DNA from: Cichorium intybus
Lineage: Eukaryota > Streptophyta > Magnoliopsida > Asterales > Asteraceae
Assembly: GCA_023525715.1 (NCBI GenBank)
Contig: CM042010.1
Span: 87,411,384-87,475,383 of the forward strand
Length of the DNA stretch: 64,000 nt
Reading direction: 5' to 3'
The position numbers and the translations under genes were made by a program. Below, piece by piece: positions 37,474 through 49,139 of this stretch. Below the pieces are notes generated by a model. It searched no databases. It saw only the letters and a list, made by a program, of their open reading frames with translations, and was not told where the DNA came from. Each line of letters starts with the position of its first letter. Within the stretch, counting starts at the first letter, position 1.

Positions 37474-39211
37474 GAGTCAATACTCTATCTTGAACGTTAC
37501 CGATGACTAGTGATGGTGGATGATTTTTCGTCCATTTGTCCAAAGGAGGATAGTTTGGATCAAAATCGGGTGGTCCTTCAGAATCAATATCCTCAATATC
37601 TGAAGGATATCCCGAAGTGGATGGAAAATCACCCATTATTAGATGATTGTCTGATTGTATTACGTTTGTTTGTGGTGAGATTAATTGTGAAGAAGAGTTT
37701 AGAGTGTTCTCCCCCTCGACAGCAGTTGGTGTTGAGGAAGTGGTTGCTCTATTCGAAGCAACTGGTGTTGCTGAGTTCGAAGTGGTAATCTCAGGCTCCA
37801 CCTGGACTGAAGGGTACAGGGACATGACATGAGAGATTTCTTGTGGGGTTGATATTTGATTGTTGTTTGGCTCCCCCTCGACACTAGCATTCCCTTCACT
37901 TCGGTTCGAAGGCTCCCCCTCAACACTAGCATTCCCTTCACTGCGGTTCGAAGGCTCCCCCTCAACACTAGCATTCTCTTCACTGCGGTTCGAAGCCTCC
38001 CCCTCAACAGATGACGGTCTTTGTACAGTACTTGTGGAAGAATCATCAGGTACATCTGTAAGTTTGGACAATTCAGACACATGGTTTTCAGGTGCCCTGG
38101 CTTCGGAGTCCACAGCCCTCACAGGTGGATCGAATAGAAGTGCCAAGTCTGTATCAAATGTAGTGATTGGTATAGCATCCAGAGCAGGTTTTGGAAAGAT
38201 GGATGACATTGGGAATGGATGCAAAGACTTCTTGATGTAGTAATAATCAAACCTTAGATTGAAGGTTTCTTCGATTTTTCGAGTTCTCTTGTTAATGACT
38301 CTGTAAGCTTTTGAGTCTTGAGAATAACCAAGAAAGATTCCTTCTTCTGATTTGTCATTGAACTTAGTCAAGTGATCTTTCAAGTTCAAGATAAAACACC
38401 TACAACCAAAGATGTGAAGAAATTTGACATTTGGCTTTCTTCGGTTGAGTACTTCATAAGGAGTGATATGAAATCGCTTGTGAATGTAATATCTATTTTG
38501 AGTAAAGCAAGCAGTAGAAATGGCTTCGGCCTAGAAGTACATGGGCAAATTTGCAAAATTTAGCATAGTTCTAGCTACTTCACACAAAGAACGATTTCTC
38601 CTTTCCACGACACCATTTTGTTGTGGAGTGTAAAGTGCAGAGAAGTTATGACTAATTCCCTTTGTTTTCAAGAATCCATCAAGATTTTAGTTCTTGAATT
38701 CCGAACCGTTGTCACTGTGCACAGTTCGGACTTTCTTGTTGAGCATCACTTCCATCTTCTTTATGAAGCTAATGATTTTTTCAGCGGCATCTGATTTGTT
38801 TCTCAGAAATAAGACCCAAGTGAACCTTGAATAGTCATCAACTATCACAAGAATATGTTTCTTCTTTCCAATTGACTCGACTGCGGATGGACCACACAAA
38901 TCCATATAGAGAAATGAAAGGGGTTCATTGATTTTAGGGTTGATCACAGTTGGATGCCTTTGTTTTGTTTTCTTGCCATGCTTACAAGCAGAACAAAGTG
39001 AGTCATTATCAAATTTGAGTGCAGGCATTCCACGAACCAAATCCATAGCCACTAACTTGTTTAAGTCTTTGAAGTTTAGGTGAGCAAGTCTTCGATGCGA
39101 TTGCCAGCTGACATCGGAGTTGGATTTTGAGAGAAGACATAAGGATTGCCCACCAGTTACAGGCTTCAGATTCAATGGAAACATTGATCCCTTGCTTTCA
39201 GATTTCAGCAA
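37445..39211 (-). pseudogene. Copia integrase of element F
   Basis: HRRLAHLNF (pre-integrase finger), CxxC in CSACKHGKK, first Asp region FLYMDLCGP, IVDDYSRFTWVLFL, second Asp in VHSDNGSEFKN, Glu region PQQNGVVERRN, then the C-terminal LGYSQDSKAYRV segment and an acidic linker to RT. Two in-frame stops are at 38687-38689 and 38531-38533. The linker holds a 14-residue repeat (SVEGEPSNRSEGNA type) encoded by the tandem repeat at 37869-38012. Confidence 0.88.
37869..38012 (-). repeat. 42-bp tandem repeat in the integrase-RT linker of F
   Basis: Three full copies and a partial copy of a 42-base unit (ggctccccctcaacactagc...) with few changes. As 42 is divisible by three, the frame is kept and the protein gains a 14-residue repeat rich in Ser, Glu, Gly and Asn. 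Confidence 0.9.
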
Positions 39212-39237
39212 GACTTCGTTTGTTTCTTCTTTTGTGA

Positions 39238-39540
39238 TTAGACTCCCTTGGTTGTTGAATATATAACTGCATTACTCGTTCCAACCACCAATTGAGATAT
39301 GCTCACAAGATTATGTTTTAACCCTTCCACAAATGCAACTCGGCTGATTGTGAATTGGCCATTTGTTATTTTGCCATAACCCCGAATTAGACATGTTTCA
39401 TTATTACCAAAGCGAACATTTCTAGAATCATCCAAAGTCCTGTAGTCCCTGAGATATTCCCTCTTCCCAGTCATATGCCTTGAGCAGCCACTATCCATGT
39501 ACCATTTAGAATCATACCGCTCATTCGACATTACCTGCAA
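39238..39540 (-). pseudogene. Copia protease of element F
   Basis: Aspartic protease with KWYMDSGCSRHMTG (catalytic Asp in DSG) and VEGLKHNLVSISQL. It is open in the same frame as the upstream linker; a frameshift at about 39230 separates it from the integrase frame. Confidence 0.88.
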
Positions 39541-41669
39541 TTAATCAAGAAGGAGTTGGTACCCAATCAATCTTGGGTCCTCAGGGTAAGCGAAGGATTC
39601 TTGAATCCATTTTTCTACGGCCTCTTCTGGTATTTCATTTGCATTTAAGTTGATCAGATCCTCCGAAGCCTCATGTGATGAGCATGATTCCGAAGAGTCT
39701 GAACAAGATTCAGAAAAGCTTTTTGTCAAATTAGATGAGTCCGAAGTGACTGACAAGATGTAAGACTTCGAAACCCATTTTTGTTTGGATGATTCTGACT
39801 TCGAGATTTTTGATGATTGCTTTTTCCTTGAAAATTTTGAACTCATTGATGAATTTGAAGATTTGGTTTTTGTAGTGATATTTTCTTTCAAATCATTTCT
39901 TTTCCAATTTTGTTTGGATTTTTCAATTGTTGACTTTCTTGAGATTGAACTGCATAGCGTAGAGGTACAGAGGTACTATTCGTATGCCAGTTTGAAGTCG
40001 TTTAGTGAAAGATTCTTATCTTTAAACAAATCCAAATTTTTGTCTAGCCATTGATGAAATGTATCTATCAAATTGTTGCCTTTGGAAAATGTTTTCTTTG
40101 TGGGTTTTTGAAATTTAGGATTAGGAAAGTTAGGTTTTGTTGGTATAAAAGTAGGTTTGGTATTTTGATTTTTGACTTCTGAGATCTTTGAGTTAAATGG
40201 TTTTGTTCCAGAAGTTGAGGCAATTGTCTCAGTTTGTTTCAGATCTCCGAAGAGAGTTTTTCTTTTGACAAGATTTAGAGTTTGTTTTAATTTCGAGTTT
40301 GCAGTAATAGGTTTCTGAGTTGGTTTTGTAATCACTATTGCTGGTTTTGATTTTAGGAGAATTTGAGGTCTTTTCAAAATCTGAGGCTTTTGTACCGAAT
40401 CCTTTGTAATATAAACTTTTGGTTTTGAAGCAGCGTTTTCAGAGGTTTGTGACAACGGTACACATTCACATGATTCCATTAATTGAAAGACATCCATCTT
40501 CAGAGCTATGGGTTTCTCCACAACTTGAATTTGTTTGTGATTTCGATTATTGTAAATGTGATTATCATTTCTGATATTCAAAAGATGTGTCATGTTTTTG
40601 GGAATCTTTTACTTTTCATAACAGAGACGATTGTAGATGTTATGACCATACAAATCTTGTTTTCTTATGTTGATTTTTACTTCCATTCTTTCATTCATTT
40701 CATTTTCAACCAATTTTGAAGATGAGAAGAATCCTTCCTCAGTAACTGTGGAATTATCCTCCTCTAGAAGTTTTTCTAAATCGTTTTCAATCAAAGGTAA
40801 TCTACCTGGTTTCACAAAGATGTCATTTTTGAAATAAGATATCTTCAGATAGATGCAAGCTACATGAACTAGTGTTTTTGAATTGTCCTTAAGATATTGA
40901 TCATAAGAGACACAATCATCTGAGATTTGTAATTTTGATTTCAAAATTCCATTGTTTTCAAAAGTTTTAGGTTCACAAACAACTTTAGCTTTTCCTTTGT
41001 TCACCGAAGACAGTTGTGATATGTCTTCAGAGGGCGGTGCGGATGTGGGGATGATTTTAACAAAGTTAATGAAGAACAATCAATTTCCTCCATATCCGAA
41101 TCGCTTTGAGAATCATTCTCAGATGCAGTTTCAACTATAACTTTTTCTTTGTTTTCAATTTGAGGAACATTCTTTTTCAAGATTGGAATTTCTTGTGGCA
41201 ATAATTTCAGCAAGTTATCAGCAGTGAGATATTTTTCTACAGATATCAACCCATGTTTATACGAAGAATTGGTCACTTTGGACCCAGATACTATAGATTC
41301 ACACTCATAAGATATACTATCAACTTCCTTAAGCTTAAACTCAATAAAAGGTACTAGTTGTCTATGTTGAACATTGCACACATTAGCCGAATGATAAATA
41401 CGTGTAATATGAGCATATAAACGTTTTGCAGTTTCATAAAATATATTGCGTTGTCTCAAAATTACATCATGATTGTTCAAAAGTTTTTCTCTATTCTCTT
41501 CTAGCAATAAGATTCTTAGGTTGGACTTTTCTAGGGCTAGCTTCAAACTTTCTACTCTCCCCCTCAAGCTGAGAATCTCATGCTCACTGAGTGTCTCCCT
41601 ATTTTTCACATCAATAAGCATTTTATGCATCACAGAGCAATCACGAGTTATTTCATTTATAATAGGAAT
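39541..41669 (-). pseudogene. Long gag-protease linker of element F
   Basis: About 700 codons between gag and protease. The first part (41633-41001) is in the gag frame, after a TAA at the end of the gag segment, and is coiled-coil-like (LSLRGRVESLKLALEKSN; YAHITRIYHSANVCN). After a frameshift near 41040 one frame runs to the protease with stops near 40605 and 39970; it is rich in Lys, Ser and Pro. No known domain is evident. Confidence 0.65.
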
Positions 41670-43211
41670 TTATTGAGAAGTATGAATTTTAAAAGTTGAG
41701 AGAAGTTTGGATACCTGCTCAGGAATGGTCAGGCGTGTGTCATTTGCCATCAAACAGATCTCCTCATCGTCATCCGATGTGTCATCAGACCAGGTCTTCG
41801 GATTCCCAACATCAATCATCTCATTCACCTCCGAAGTCTTGAAACCAAGACCAGCAGTTGTTCCATAACCCAGCTTATCCTCATCATCTATCTCCCCAGA
41901 AGTATTTTTCAGAAAGCACTTACCATCATCATATACCATGAAAGCACTATGAGTTGGCTTTCTTACTTCTTCATCTTCTGAGTCAGAAGACCATACTTGA
42001 TAAGATCGTTGATAATCATCAGCAGCCATCAGGGCTAGGTCTTTGGTCTTTTGCCTTACTTCCTCCATTTTACTTGCATAGTATGCTTCATCCTTCACTT
42101 GAGGTTTCTTCTCATTTTGTTTACGAAGCATACAATCCTTTGCAAAGTGATTCTTACCATGACAGTAATTGCAGTCATAGCCTGAATCACCAGAAACCTT
42201 TTTCTCTTCGGTATTCTCTTTTGATGACTCTGAAGCCTGTTTTTCAAATGGCTTCGGAGTTGAAGATTTTGGATTTTCATCCTTCGGAGTGTACATTTCT
42301 GGTTTGGGTTTCGGACTGAAGTTTGATTTGTTGAAGTTCTTGACAAATGGCTTCCCTGAGTTGTTTTTGATGAACGGTTTCTTGAACCTTCTATTGTTGG
42401 CAGCATAGAGAGCCATAGTTTCACCATTGTCATCAACCATGTAAGCAGCAATTTTTTCATCACTGGCTTCTTCTTCTTGTTTTAAAACGAGGGCAAGTGA
42501 TCCTGATCCAGCAATCTCACTTCTTTGACCCAGGACATCTGGTTCATGTGATTTCAGAAGATTGTACAGAGCAGCCAACTTGTATTTCTCAATGTTTTCA
42601 TAGGATTTAGCCATGAGCATGATTGGTCTCCATTCTTTGCGAAGACTATAAATAAATTTAATGTTGATTTCCTGTTGGCTTCGTATCTCTCCATACTTGT
42701 CCAATGTATAGATCATGTTGCTAAGAGGTTCATAGCATGCTTCGAGAGACTCATTTTCTTCTTGTTTGAAGTTCCCGAAATCTGCAAGAATTTCTTGAAC
42801 TTTGCTGGTGTGAAGAATCTTATCCCCTCCAAAGAGAAGTGCAAGATTATCCCACATCTCTTTGGCAGACTTCGCATCGGCTATATGATGACTGACGTCA
42901 GGACCCAATCCACTTCGTAGTTCACGCATGGCCCTTTCGTTATTTTCGAGTTTCTTCATATCTGCTGCATTAAGAACCACAGCCTCTTCTCCATCGGGGA
43001 CTACAAAACGACCAGCAATGTCTGTATGAGGACCTTCAGTCACAGACCTCCATAAATCTTTGCCAAGCCCAATCAGATAGTCCTTCATTCTTCCAGTCCA
43101 ATAATCATAGTAAGAAGTTACTAGAATAGGAGCTTTGGTTGCAGAACCAATGAGGTTTGCATAGTTGAGCATATTGGCATAAGTTGTTGTGGAATCAGTC
43201 ATTTTGAACAT
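41670..43211 (-). CDS. Copia gag of element F
   Basis: A 513-codon open frame. The capsid region (residues about 40-240) has YYDYWTGRMKDYL, ERAMRELRSGL, AKEMWDNLALLFGG and LYNLLKSHEPD. The zinc knuckle CNYCHGKNHFAKDC (about residue 360) fits CX2CX4HX4C with all ligands. An acidic C-terminus follows. The frame continues past the TAA at 41670 into the linker, so the original product was a larger polyprotein. The start at 43211 is the first Met; the fourth residue Met is an equal candidate. It is the longest intact ORF of F. Confidence 0.85.
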   Translation of the reverse strand: MFKMTDSTTTYANMLNYANLIGSATKAPILVTSYYDYWTGRMKDYLIGLGKDLWRSVTEGPHTDIAGRFVVPDGEEAVVLNAADMKKLENNERAMRELRSGLGPDVSHHIADAKSAKEMWDNLALLFGGDKILHTSKVQEILADFGNFKQEENESLEACYEPLSNMIYTLDKYGEIRSQQEINIKFIYSLRKEWRPIMLMAKSYENIEKYKLAALYNLLKSHEPDVLGQRSEIAGSGSLALVLKQEEEASDEKIAAYMVDDNGETMALYAANNRRFKKPFIKNNSGKPFVKNFNKSNFSPKPKPEMYTPKDENPKSSTPKPFEKQASESSKENTEEKKVSGDSGYDCNYCHGKNHFAKDCMLRKQNEKKPQVKDEAYYASKMEEVRQKTKDLALMAADDYQRSYQVWSSDSEDEEVRKPTHSAFMVYDDGKCFLKNTSGEIDDEDKLGYGTTAGLGFKTSEVNEMIDVGNPKTWSDDTSDDDEEICLMANDTRLTIPEQVSKLLSTFKIHTSQ

Positions 43212-43345
43212 ATTACAACAGGATCTTTGCAGTAAAAACGAGTAATAGAGACTTGCAACAGTTGCGGAAGACTAGATCTGAGAAACGATTCAAATCTAAA
43301 ATTGTAGCATTGGAATAGAAACTCTACTAACAGGTTTTGAGTTGA

Positions 43346-43375
43346 CTTGCTCTGATACCACTTGCTCTGATACCT
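43346..43375 (-). other. Duplicated primer-binding site of element F
   Basis: On the minus strand AGGTATCAGAGCAAG is followed directly by TGGTATCAGAGCAAG, two adjacent 15-base copies differing at one base. Both match the tRNA-iMet primer site; the LTR-distal copy has the perfect TGG start. Confidence 0.85.
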
Positions 43376-43377
43376 CT

Positions 43378-43841
43378 TGTTGGTTGTTGAAATCATTTAA
43401 GTATGTAAACAATGACTAGAGTTTGAATAATACTAGGCAATCACACAGTAATAAGAATAGTAAGAACAGTGGATGAACAATGATATGAATAACTTGCGCC
43501 GAATGCTTGATTGATTTAGGGTTTTTCTATTTTGGACGATTACCACTCGCACTCGACACGGTATGGTATCACTGATATTTATACTTAATCAGTGATACGC
43601 ATAGTACACATTATTACAGAGAATATCCTATCAGAGTACTAACCAATAGGACACAAGATTGATGCAACACGTATTGTACTATACGCGTGCCTGTAAAAGG
43701 TATTACAAAAGAAGTCTTCGGATCCTCCAGGACAATCGCTTCGGAGTCTTCAGACTTCGGTGTCTTCTATTTATTGTTTGGCTTCTGGTCCTTGACAAGG
43801 TCTTCGGATGGTTAAGCACTACAACACAAATAGACTCAACA
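43378..43841 (-). repeat. 5' LTR of element F
   Basis: 464 bp, TGTTGGTTGTTG...AGACTCAACA on the plus strand, flanked on the right by the ATGTC duplication of element A gag sequence. Confidence 0.92.
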
Positions 43842-43846
43842 ATGTC

Positions 43847-46800
43847 TCAAACTGGGAATCCACAGGATCAGATACAGTCACGGAAAGATTGGAAGACGCT
43901 CCAAGATCAAAATCTTTTGAAAGCTCATATACATTTAAAAACCTCAAAACTCCTTATCCATAATTCCTTGATGCATAATGTGATTCTCACATTTTGGTTT
44001 GTATGCAGGGAATAAGTAGGGTACGGGACTTTGGCGCATAGGAGCACACTTGGATTGGATTTCCAGCTCATGCAGTTTTGAAGTTTAGTTAGATATTAAA
44101 ATCTTGTTATTAGCTTATTAGGTGCATGCGACATTGTCTATCATATAATACATTGTTCAAGGATTTTGATTTAATAAAATAGTTGATTTTCTTTTAACAA
44201 TTGGTTGTTTTAATTATCCTTAAAATGTTGTACGAGTGTGTTAAATGCATAAATAGTAATAACTTGAATGATGATGCATCCAAAGTGTTTGGATTCTGGA
44301 ATTGTGTCCTCTATGATTGTTAAAATAAATTTTACAAGAATCAATTCAACCAAAGGTCCAGTTGGATAGGACTTTGGAATCATTTGACTTAGAGTCACAT
44401 GATGAATTGAGTTCTTAATGTGGCAAGAAATGAATCAACCAAAGATCTAGTTAGACAGGACTTTGGAATCATTTGGCATAGAGTCAGATGATGATTAAGT
44501 TCTTTATAAAGCACATGTGGAAAGAAATGAATCACGCAAAGATCCAGAGGATAGGATTTTGGAATCAGTTGACTTAGAGTCAAGTGATGATTGCAAGTCC
44601 GGAACAGAATTAACAAAGTCATAAATTTACTTAGAAATGTAAAAGACATTAAGATTAGGAGCAACGAACACATCAGTTGCTGTATATTGCTCGAATCTTC
44701 GAAAAGAACACAATTAGTTATACTTCACAATATTTGTCAATCGATATGACGAATATGGCTTCGCCTATCAGAATAAGTGATTGAATTAAAACCTCGAACA
44801 GTTCAAGGACTTCAAAGGAATTATAAGATCCACAAAACCTGAGTGACAACATAAACTGTGAAAGTGTTTCATAGTCTATTCTCTTCCAAGAACATTAATG
44901 GTTATAATGTGTCTTAGGGAAGATAATGGAGCATTAGTCGAAATAGTTCGATCCTCGATGTATGAGATACATCGTCCATTTGTTTCCGATAAATTGATTA
45001 CTAATCCAGTCATACCCTATAATCATATGCCACCCACATCCTAGACTAAGAAAGTCTTGCAGACACTGTCTGAAATGTGAAGCTGGGATTATCCCACTTG
45101 CACATAGAAAGTACAGGGTCCTATAGTGTTCGTCCGAACCTCATGATTAGCCTGAACCTGATCAGCAGTGTCTTTTCATTGGCTATCACGTTGTACCCGT
45201 AAAAGAAGAGCTCTTTTAGAAAGAACTTATGTACTAAGGACACAGTGGGAGTTGGGACAGTCCTGAATAAGTTCAGAATTAGCCAAGTGAAAGAACCTTT
45301 AGTCACCACTAGGCTTGGAGCAGAAATCAGATTTCTGTTTCAACACTGACATAATCTTCTCTTGACCAGTAGTATTGATCACCGTCATAAGTAGTTATGA
45401 TCGGGGTGATATACCGATTGGTGGTAAAACACTGTAGTTGGTACGTATTAACAATCCGACTACTTGGAAGCATTGGTGAGCCCGATTGCTGCCAATTAAG
45501 AGAACCTTAGGACGAGATACAGTGGGAGTAAGTGAATCATCAAAAGAAAACAACATGGACAGAAACATACCTTCAGAACATCTGGTTGAGTGAGACGATA
45601 CTCAGAGTCAAGTAATTGATTCCGAGAGAAGCACTCTCAATAGAAGATGAAATCCGAAAGGATACTGCATAGCATATTACAAGTCGTTAGTAGAGCGTGT
45701 GTGGATCACCGGCACACTAATAGGGACTCACAAAGAGTATGTCAATACAAAGGTACATGGGCCCGGGATTAACCCATGGGCATCTCGCATGAAAGGATAT
45801 TCAGATTCTCAAAATATGCCAAAGGATTGGATTTTGAGAAAGGGCTGAAAGATTTCCACTAAGATGTCAGAAAGGTTTAGACTCTCAAAATGTGCCAAAA
45901 GTTCTGGATTTTATGAATAGTCCATAACCGTGTCAAAGCCAGTGGGAGTGTTGCTGTTATTTTCTATCTCCATATGTGGGTTACATACTGTTTCTAGGAA
46001 ACGTCTTTTTCATTACAAAGTGTAATGACTTGGTGTTAAGAGACGGATCGCTATGAAAGACTTAATAGAGATACAGAATACTCAGGTGGTTGTAAACGTC
46101 TATGAGATAGATCGAAACTCTGCCAAGATGATCTTGATGAGATTCAAGATGCATAGCCCCATGAAAGGAGTTTCCTATTATTGCAAAGTGTGATGATTTG
46201 GCTTAAGAGATATAAAGAAGGTGTAACATGCTCACATAATCCATAGACATCTATCAGATAGATGTTATCATCAGTATAGACCTAGCCATAGTAAGCATGA
46301 TCTTGGTAAGATTCAAGATGCATGAGAAAGAGCCTCTGAAAGGAAATAGTTATTGAAAGTCGTGACACAAGGATTATAAGTAATCCTAAGATTCCAAAAG
46401 GGTTTGGAATAAGATTAGATCGGATTCCACGAGTTTCTTGGATCGATCAGAAGTGTCATAAACATGTCCTGATGACTTAATGCTTAAAGCATAGTAAGTC
46501 AGACTCAGGATATGATCTGGCTGGGAATACTTAATAGACTCTGAACAAACATGAGAAATCATTGGGAAATGATTGGGGTGAATACTAATAGTAATTTGAA
46601 AAGAGTTTCAAATAAGTAAAAGGACTTAATGGTTAAAGAGTTTCGTTGGTATTCCGATGGAGCGCGTGTGGGTCACCGACACATCGTAACACCTCGAAAT
46701 AGTCTTACGGTGCAGTTATGTGGACTAAAGATCCCGAGAACCATGGAAAGTCACAGTACCCAGAATGGAGATTTAAGTGAGAATGACAGTATGACTAAAT

Positions 46801-47767
46801 TGAGATATCATCGGAATAATGTCTGATTGGATAAAGTGTATCAATGTATGACATTTGGATACATAAAAAGAGTGAAAGGTCATATAGACATAGATATATA
46901 ACAAGAATTAAAAGTTTAAAAGAAATCTAGAAACCGATAATAGTTTAATGAAGAATCCGACTTGGTGATTACCTCGTGGAGACTTGGTAATAAGCAAGAG
47001 TAGCTACCAGTCAGATTTTGTGTTTTGTTTTTGCATGTTTCACTTCCTAAATAAATTGATTATTCAAAGGTCCACAGTCGCTCATACTTTTAGGGAGTAA
47101 GTATGAACGAAGACTGTCGTGAATTGGTTTGTAGATTGTCTAAGGAGTTAGACATTGCAGTAAGACTGCTACAACGTTCATGAGTACTTGGAAATGGAGA
47201 TTTGACTATTGGATAAACCCGCGCTCAATAGATTTCTTCATGGATTACATCACAAGCAATATTGAGTCGATAATATCTTATGATTTTGAAGCGGAGACAT
47301 ATGAGTTGAAATTTGTGAGTCGGTTGTGCATTGATAATGTGTAAACGCATCGGTAACTCGATGTTATAAAACGCATTGTTGTGTGTGATCTTGATAAGTA
47401 AAAGACACAAGCATATGAGTCGAAGCTTATTCGTTCCTTGACCCTGATGGGAAACAGATATCTGTAGGCCTCTCGATGATTTTGAAGTTGACTGAAGTGC
47501 TGGCCAGCCTGGACTAAAATGATGTGTTCAATTAGAAGTCTCAAAGTCATAAGCAGAATCGGAAATCGGGAAACAGAGTATCGGACAGAGATTGATCTCA
47601 ATCCATGTCTCGTGTCTGAAAATATCTTGTTGGACGAAGGATCATATGATCACTTATCTATGGACAGAACTGACTGGGTCAGAGTTCAGCAACAGTTTCT
47701 AGGAAGCTGCAGGTTATTTATTAATCAGAAGATAAATTAAAGTCATAGACTTATCCAAGTGGGAGAC
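43847..47767 (+). other. Internal region of element A after the F insertion (noncoding)
   Basis: After the rest of gag (to about 44030) there are about 3.7 kb with no ORF of note. It contains a ~95-bp imperfect tandem repeat (44340-44590), two copies of the GAGCGTGTGTGG motif (45692 and 46660), and several other loosely repeated phrases such as 'acaaagtgtaatgacttgg' (46014) and 'gcaaagtgtgatgatttgg' (46182). It ends with the polypurine tract aagtgggagac (47757-47767). No pol remnant is recognisable. Confidence 0.7.
44340..44590 (+). repeat. ~95-bp imperfect tandem repeat in element A
   Basis: Three copies beginning at about 44340, 44432 and 44530, each with 'caaagatc(c/t)ag' then 'tttggaatca(t/g)ttg' and 'agagtca(c/g)(a/t)tgatga'. 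Confidence 0.75.
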
Positions 47768-48525
47768 TGTTGGATTAGGTGTCTAAGCCATGACTTTATA
47801 TTTGTATTTATCTTATTAATAGAAGCAAAGTCCATTTGGGTTGCCCTCATAACAGGAGGATTGATGTAGAAGTCAGTAGAGAGAAAGGTTGTTTTATTAA
47901 TTGTTTAATAAATCAATAGAAATAGTTTGTTAATATATTTAAATGTTAATATATTAATTAGAAACTATAATAATTAATTAGAAATTAATCTAGAATTAAT
48001 TGGATTTAATTTGGAGATTAATTTAATTAATTAAAAGTGCAGCGACTGGTTTTGTAATTATTCAAGAGTTGAATACTGACTGGCCAATCTAGGGGTTGAA
48101 AGTGGCGAGATTTTTGGTGCCACCACAAGGATCTCGAAACCCTAATTAGGGTTTAAGTAAAGCCTTGTCCAATTGGTAAAAAGGCTTGCCAAAGTTGGGC
48201 TCTAGGGTTTTAAGTTGTGCCACCTGATACTATAAATAGGGAACCCCTGGGGAACCCTAAAAGCTGCACCAACCATATCTCTCTGAAGGAATTCTGCTAT
48301 CTTCTCCCCTCCATTGCTTGTGTGTGACTCCATTTGAGGCAGGACACTTGTGCTGCCAGCTTCTGGATCAAGAATCAAAGGTTGGTTCTTCTGATTTATT
48401 CTTTAGAAATTATTGTTGGCCTTTAGGTTTTTATTATATGTTCATAGTAGAAAAACATAGATCTCTTTTAGGGATGCATGTGAACTTAGGTATTTTCTAG
48501 TTCATAGTTTGTGTAAAACCCTTCA
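47768..48525 (+). repeat. 3' LTR of element A
   Basis: TGTTGGATTAGG...AAACCCTTCA, 758 bp, TATAAATA at 48231-48238. It is followed by the AGGCT duplication and then Athila B gag. Confidence 0.92.
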
Positions 48526-49139
48526 AGGCTGTCCTTGGTAATTGTTCCGTCTGTTGTTATAGGACTGATTGTTGAAATTTTGAGTTCCTTGGTTGTAAGG
48601 CCTGTAAAGTCGTCCATTATTATACTGTCCTTGACCTTGACCGTGAACTTGATTCACTTCCTTAATCCTTTCTCCTTGTTGATTGCCCTGTTGCTGATTC
48701 TGTGGTCCATTCTGCAAAGTAGACATCAACCTATCGAATTTCCTATTTAACTCGCCAATTTCCTTCTTTACTTCCTTCTTCCAGTAAGCATCTGCACCTA
48801 CTGTTGCGGCTGTACTCACAGGCTTCCTAGCAGAAAAATTTACTTTTGATCCAATGTTGAGTTGTACCAAGAATCGCCAGGCGTCATCTGGCTCCTTCAT
48901 CATTATTTTACCACTGGATGATGCATTAATCATGGCCTGATTTGTTAGGTCTACCCCGTCGAAAAATATCTTGACCAGCTGCCACTGCGGCACATCATGA
49001 TGTGGGCAAGATCTCAGAAGATCTTTTAATCTATCAAACGCATCATGAAATGCTTCTCCTGGCTTCTGTTGGAAGTCCTGAATGGCTCGCCTGATCTCCG
49101 TGGTCTTGCTAGCCGTATAGAATTCTTGCAGAAACTTGG
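48526..49139 (-). pseudogene. Athila gag of element B, central part
   Basis: Open frame homologous to D gag residues from about 333: EFYTASKTTEIRRAIQDFQQ, GEAFHDAFDRLKDLLRSCPH, QWQLVKIFFDGV, DAWRFLVQL, a RLMSTLQNGP helix and a Gln/Gly/Asn-rich region. This is the Retrotrans_gag (PF03732-type) capsid. It is cut upstream by element C at 49140 and downstream by element A at 48525. In this segment the reading frame is intact. Confidence 0.88.

Larger units (their letters stand above)
31400..43841 (-). mobile_element. Ty1/copia LTR retrotransposon F with extra 3' ORF
   Basis: 12.4 kb. LTRs are 31400-31860 (3') and 43378-43841 (5'), with a perfect ATGTC target duplication (31395-31399 and 43842-43846). 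On the minus strand the order is primer site, gag, long linker, protease, integrase, RT, RNase H, about 1.7 kb of spacer, an extra ORF region (34157-31893), polypurine tract. About 17 LTR differences over 461 bp by eye indicate moderate age. Pol is nearly one frame with two frameshifts and several stops, so it is inactive. Length, large gag linker and the 3' ORF recall SIRE/Maximus-type copia; the short LTRs do not. Confidence 0.93.
28697..48525 (+). mobile_element. Non-autonomous Ty1/copia-type element A with nested copia F
   Basis: LTRs 28697-29455 (759 bp) and 47768-48525 (758 bp) are flanked by a perfect AGGCT target duplication (28692-28696 and 48526-48530). A tRNA-iMet primer site and a polypurine tract are present. 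Removing element F leaves 5.9 kb of internal DNA with only a broken gag (30677 on) and about 3.7 kb of noncoding sequence; no protease, integrase or RT is seen. This fits a large derivative that relied on enzymes in trans. The LTRs differ at roughly 4-5% of sites by eye. Confidence 0.88.
23254..49139 (-). mobile_element. Athila-type Ty3/gypsy element B, 3' two-thirds, with nested insertions
   Basis: On the minus strand the order is gag-protease (49139-48526, continued at 28696-27235), Athila 3' ORF (about 26480-25265), noncoding region and 3' LTR (24236-23254). Copia A (28697-48525) sits inside gag with its own AGGCT duplication. At 49140 gag is cut by element C, so the 5' LTR and gag start lie beyond the right edge. 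There is no RT, RNase H or integrase between protease and the 3' ORF. Stops and frameshifts are frequent, so the copy is dead. Confidence 0.88.
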
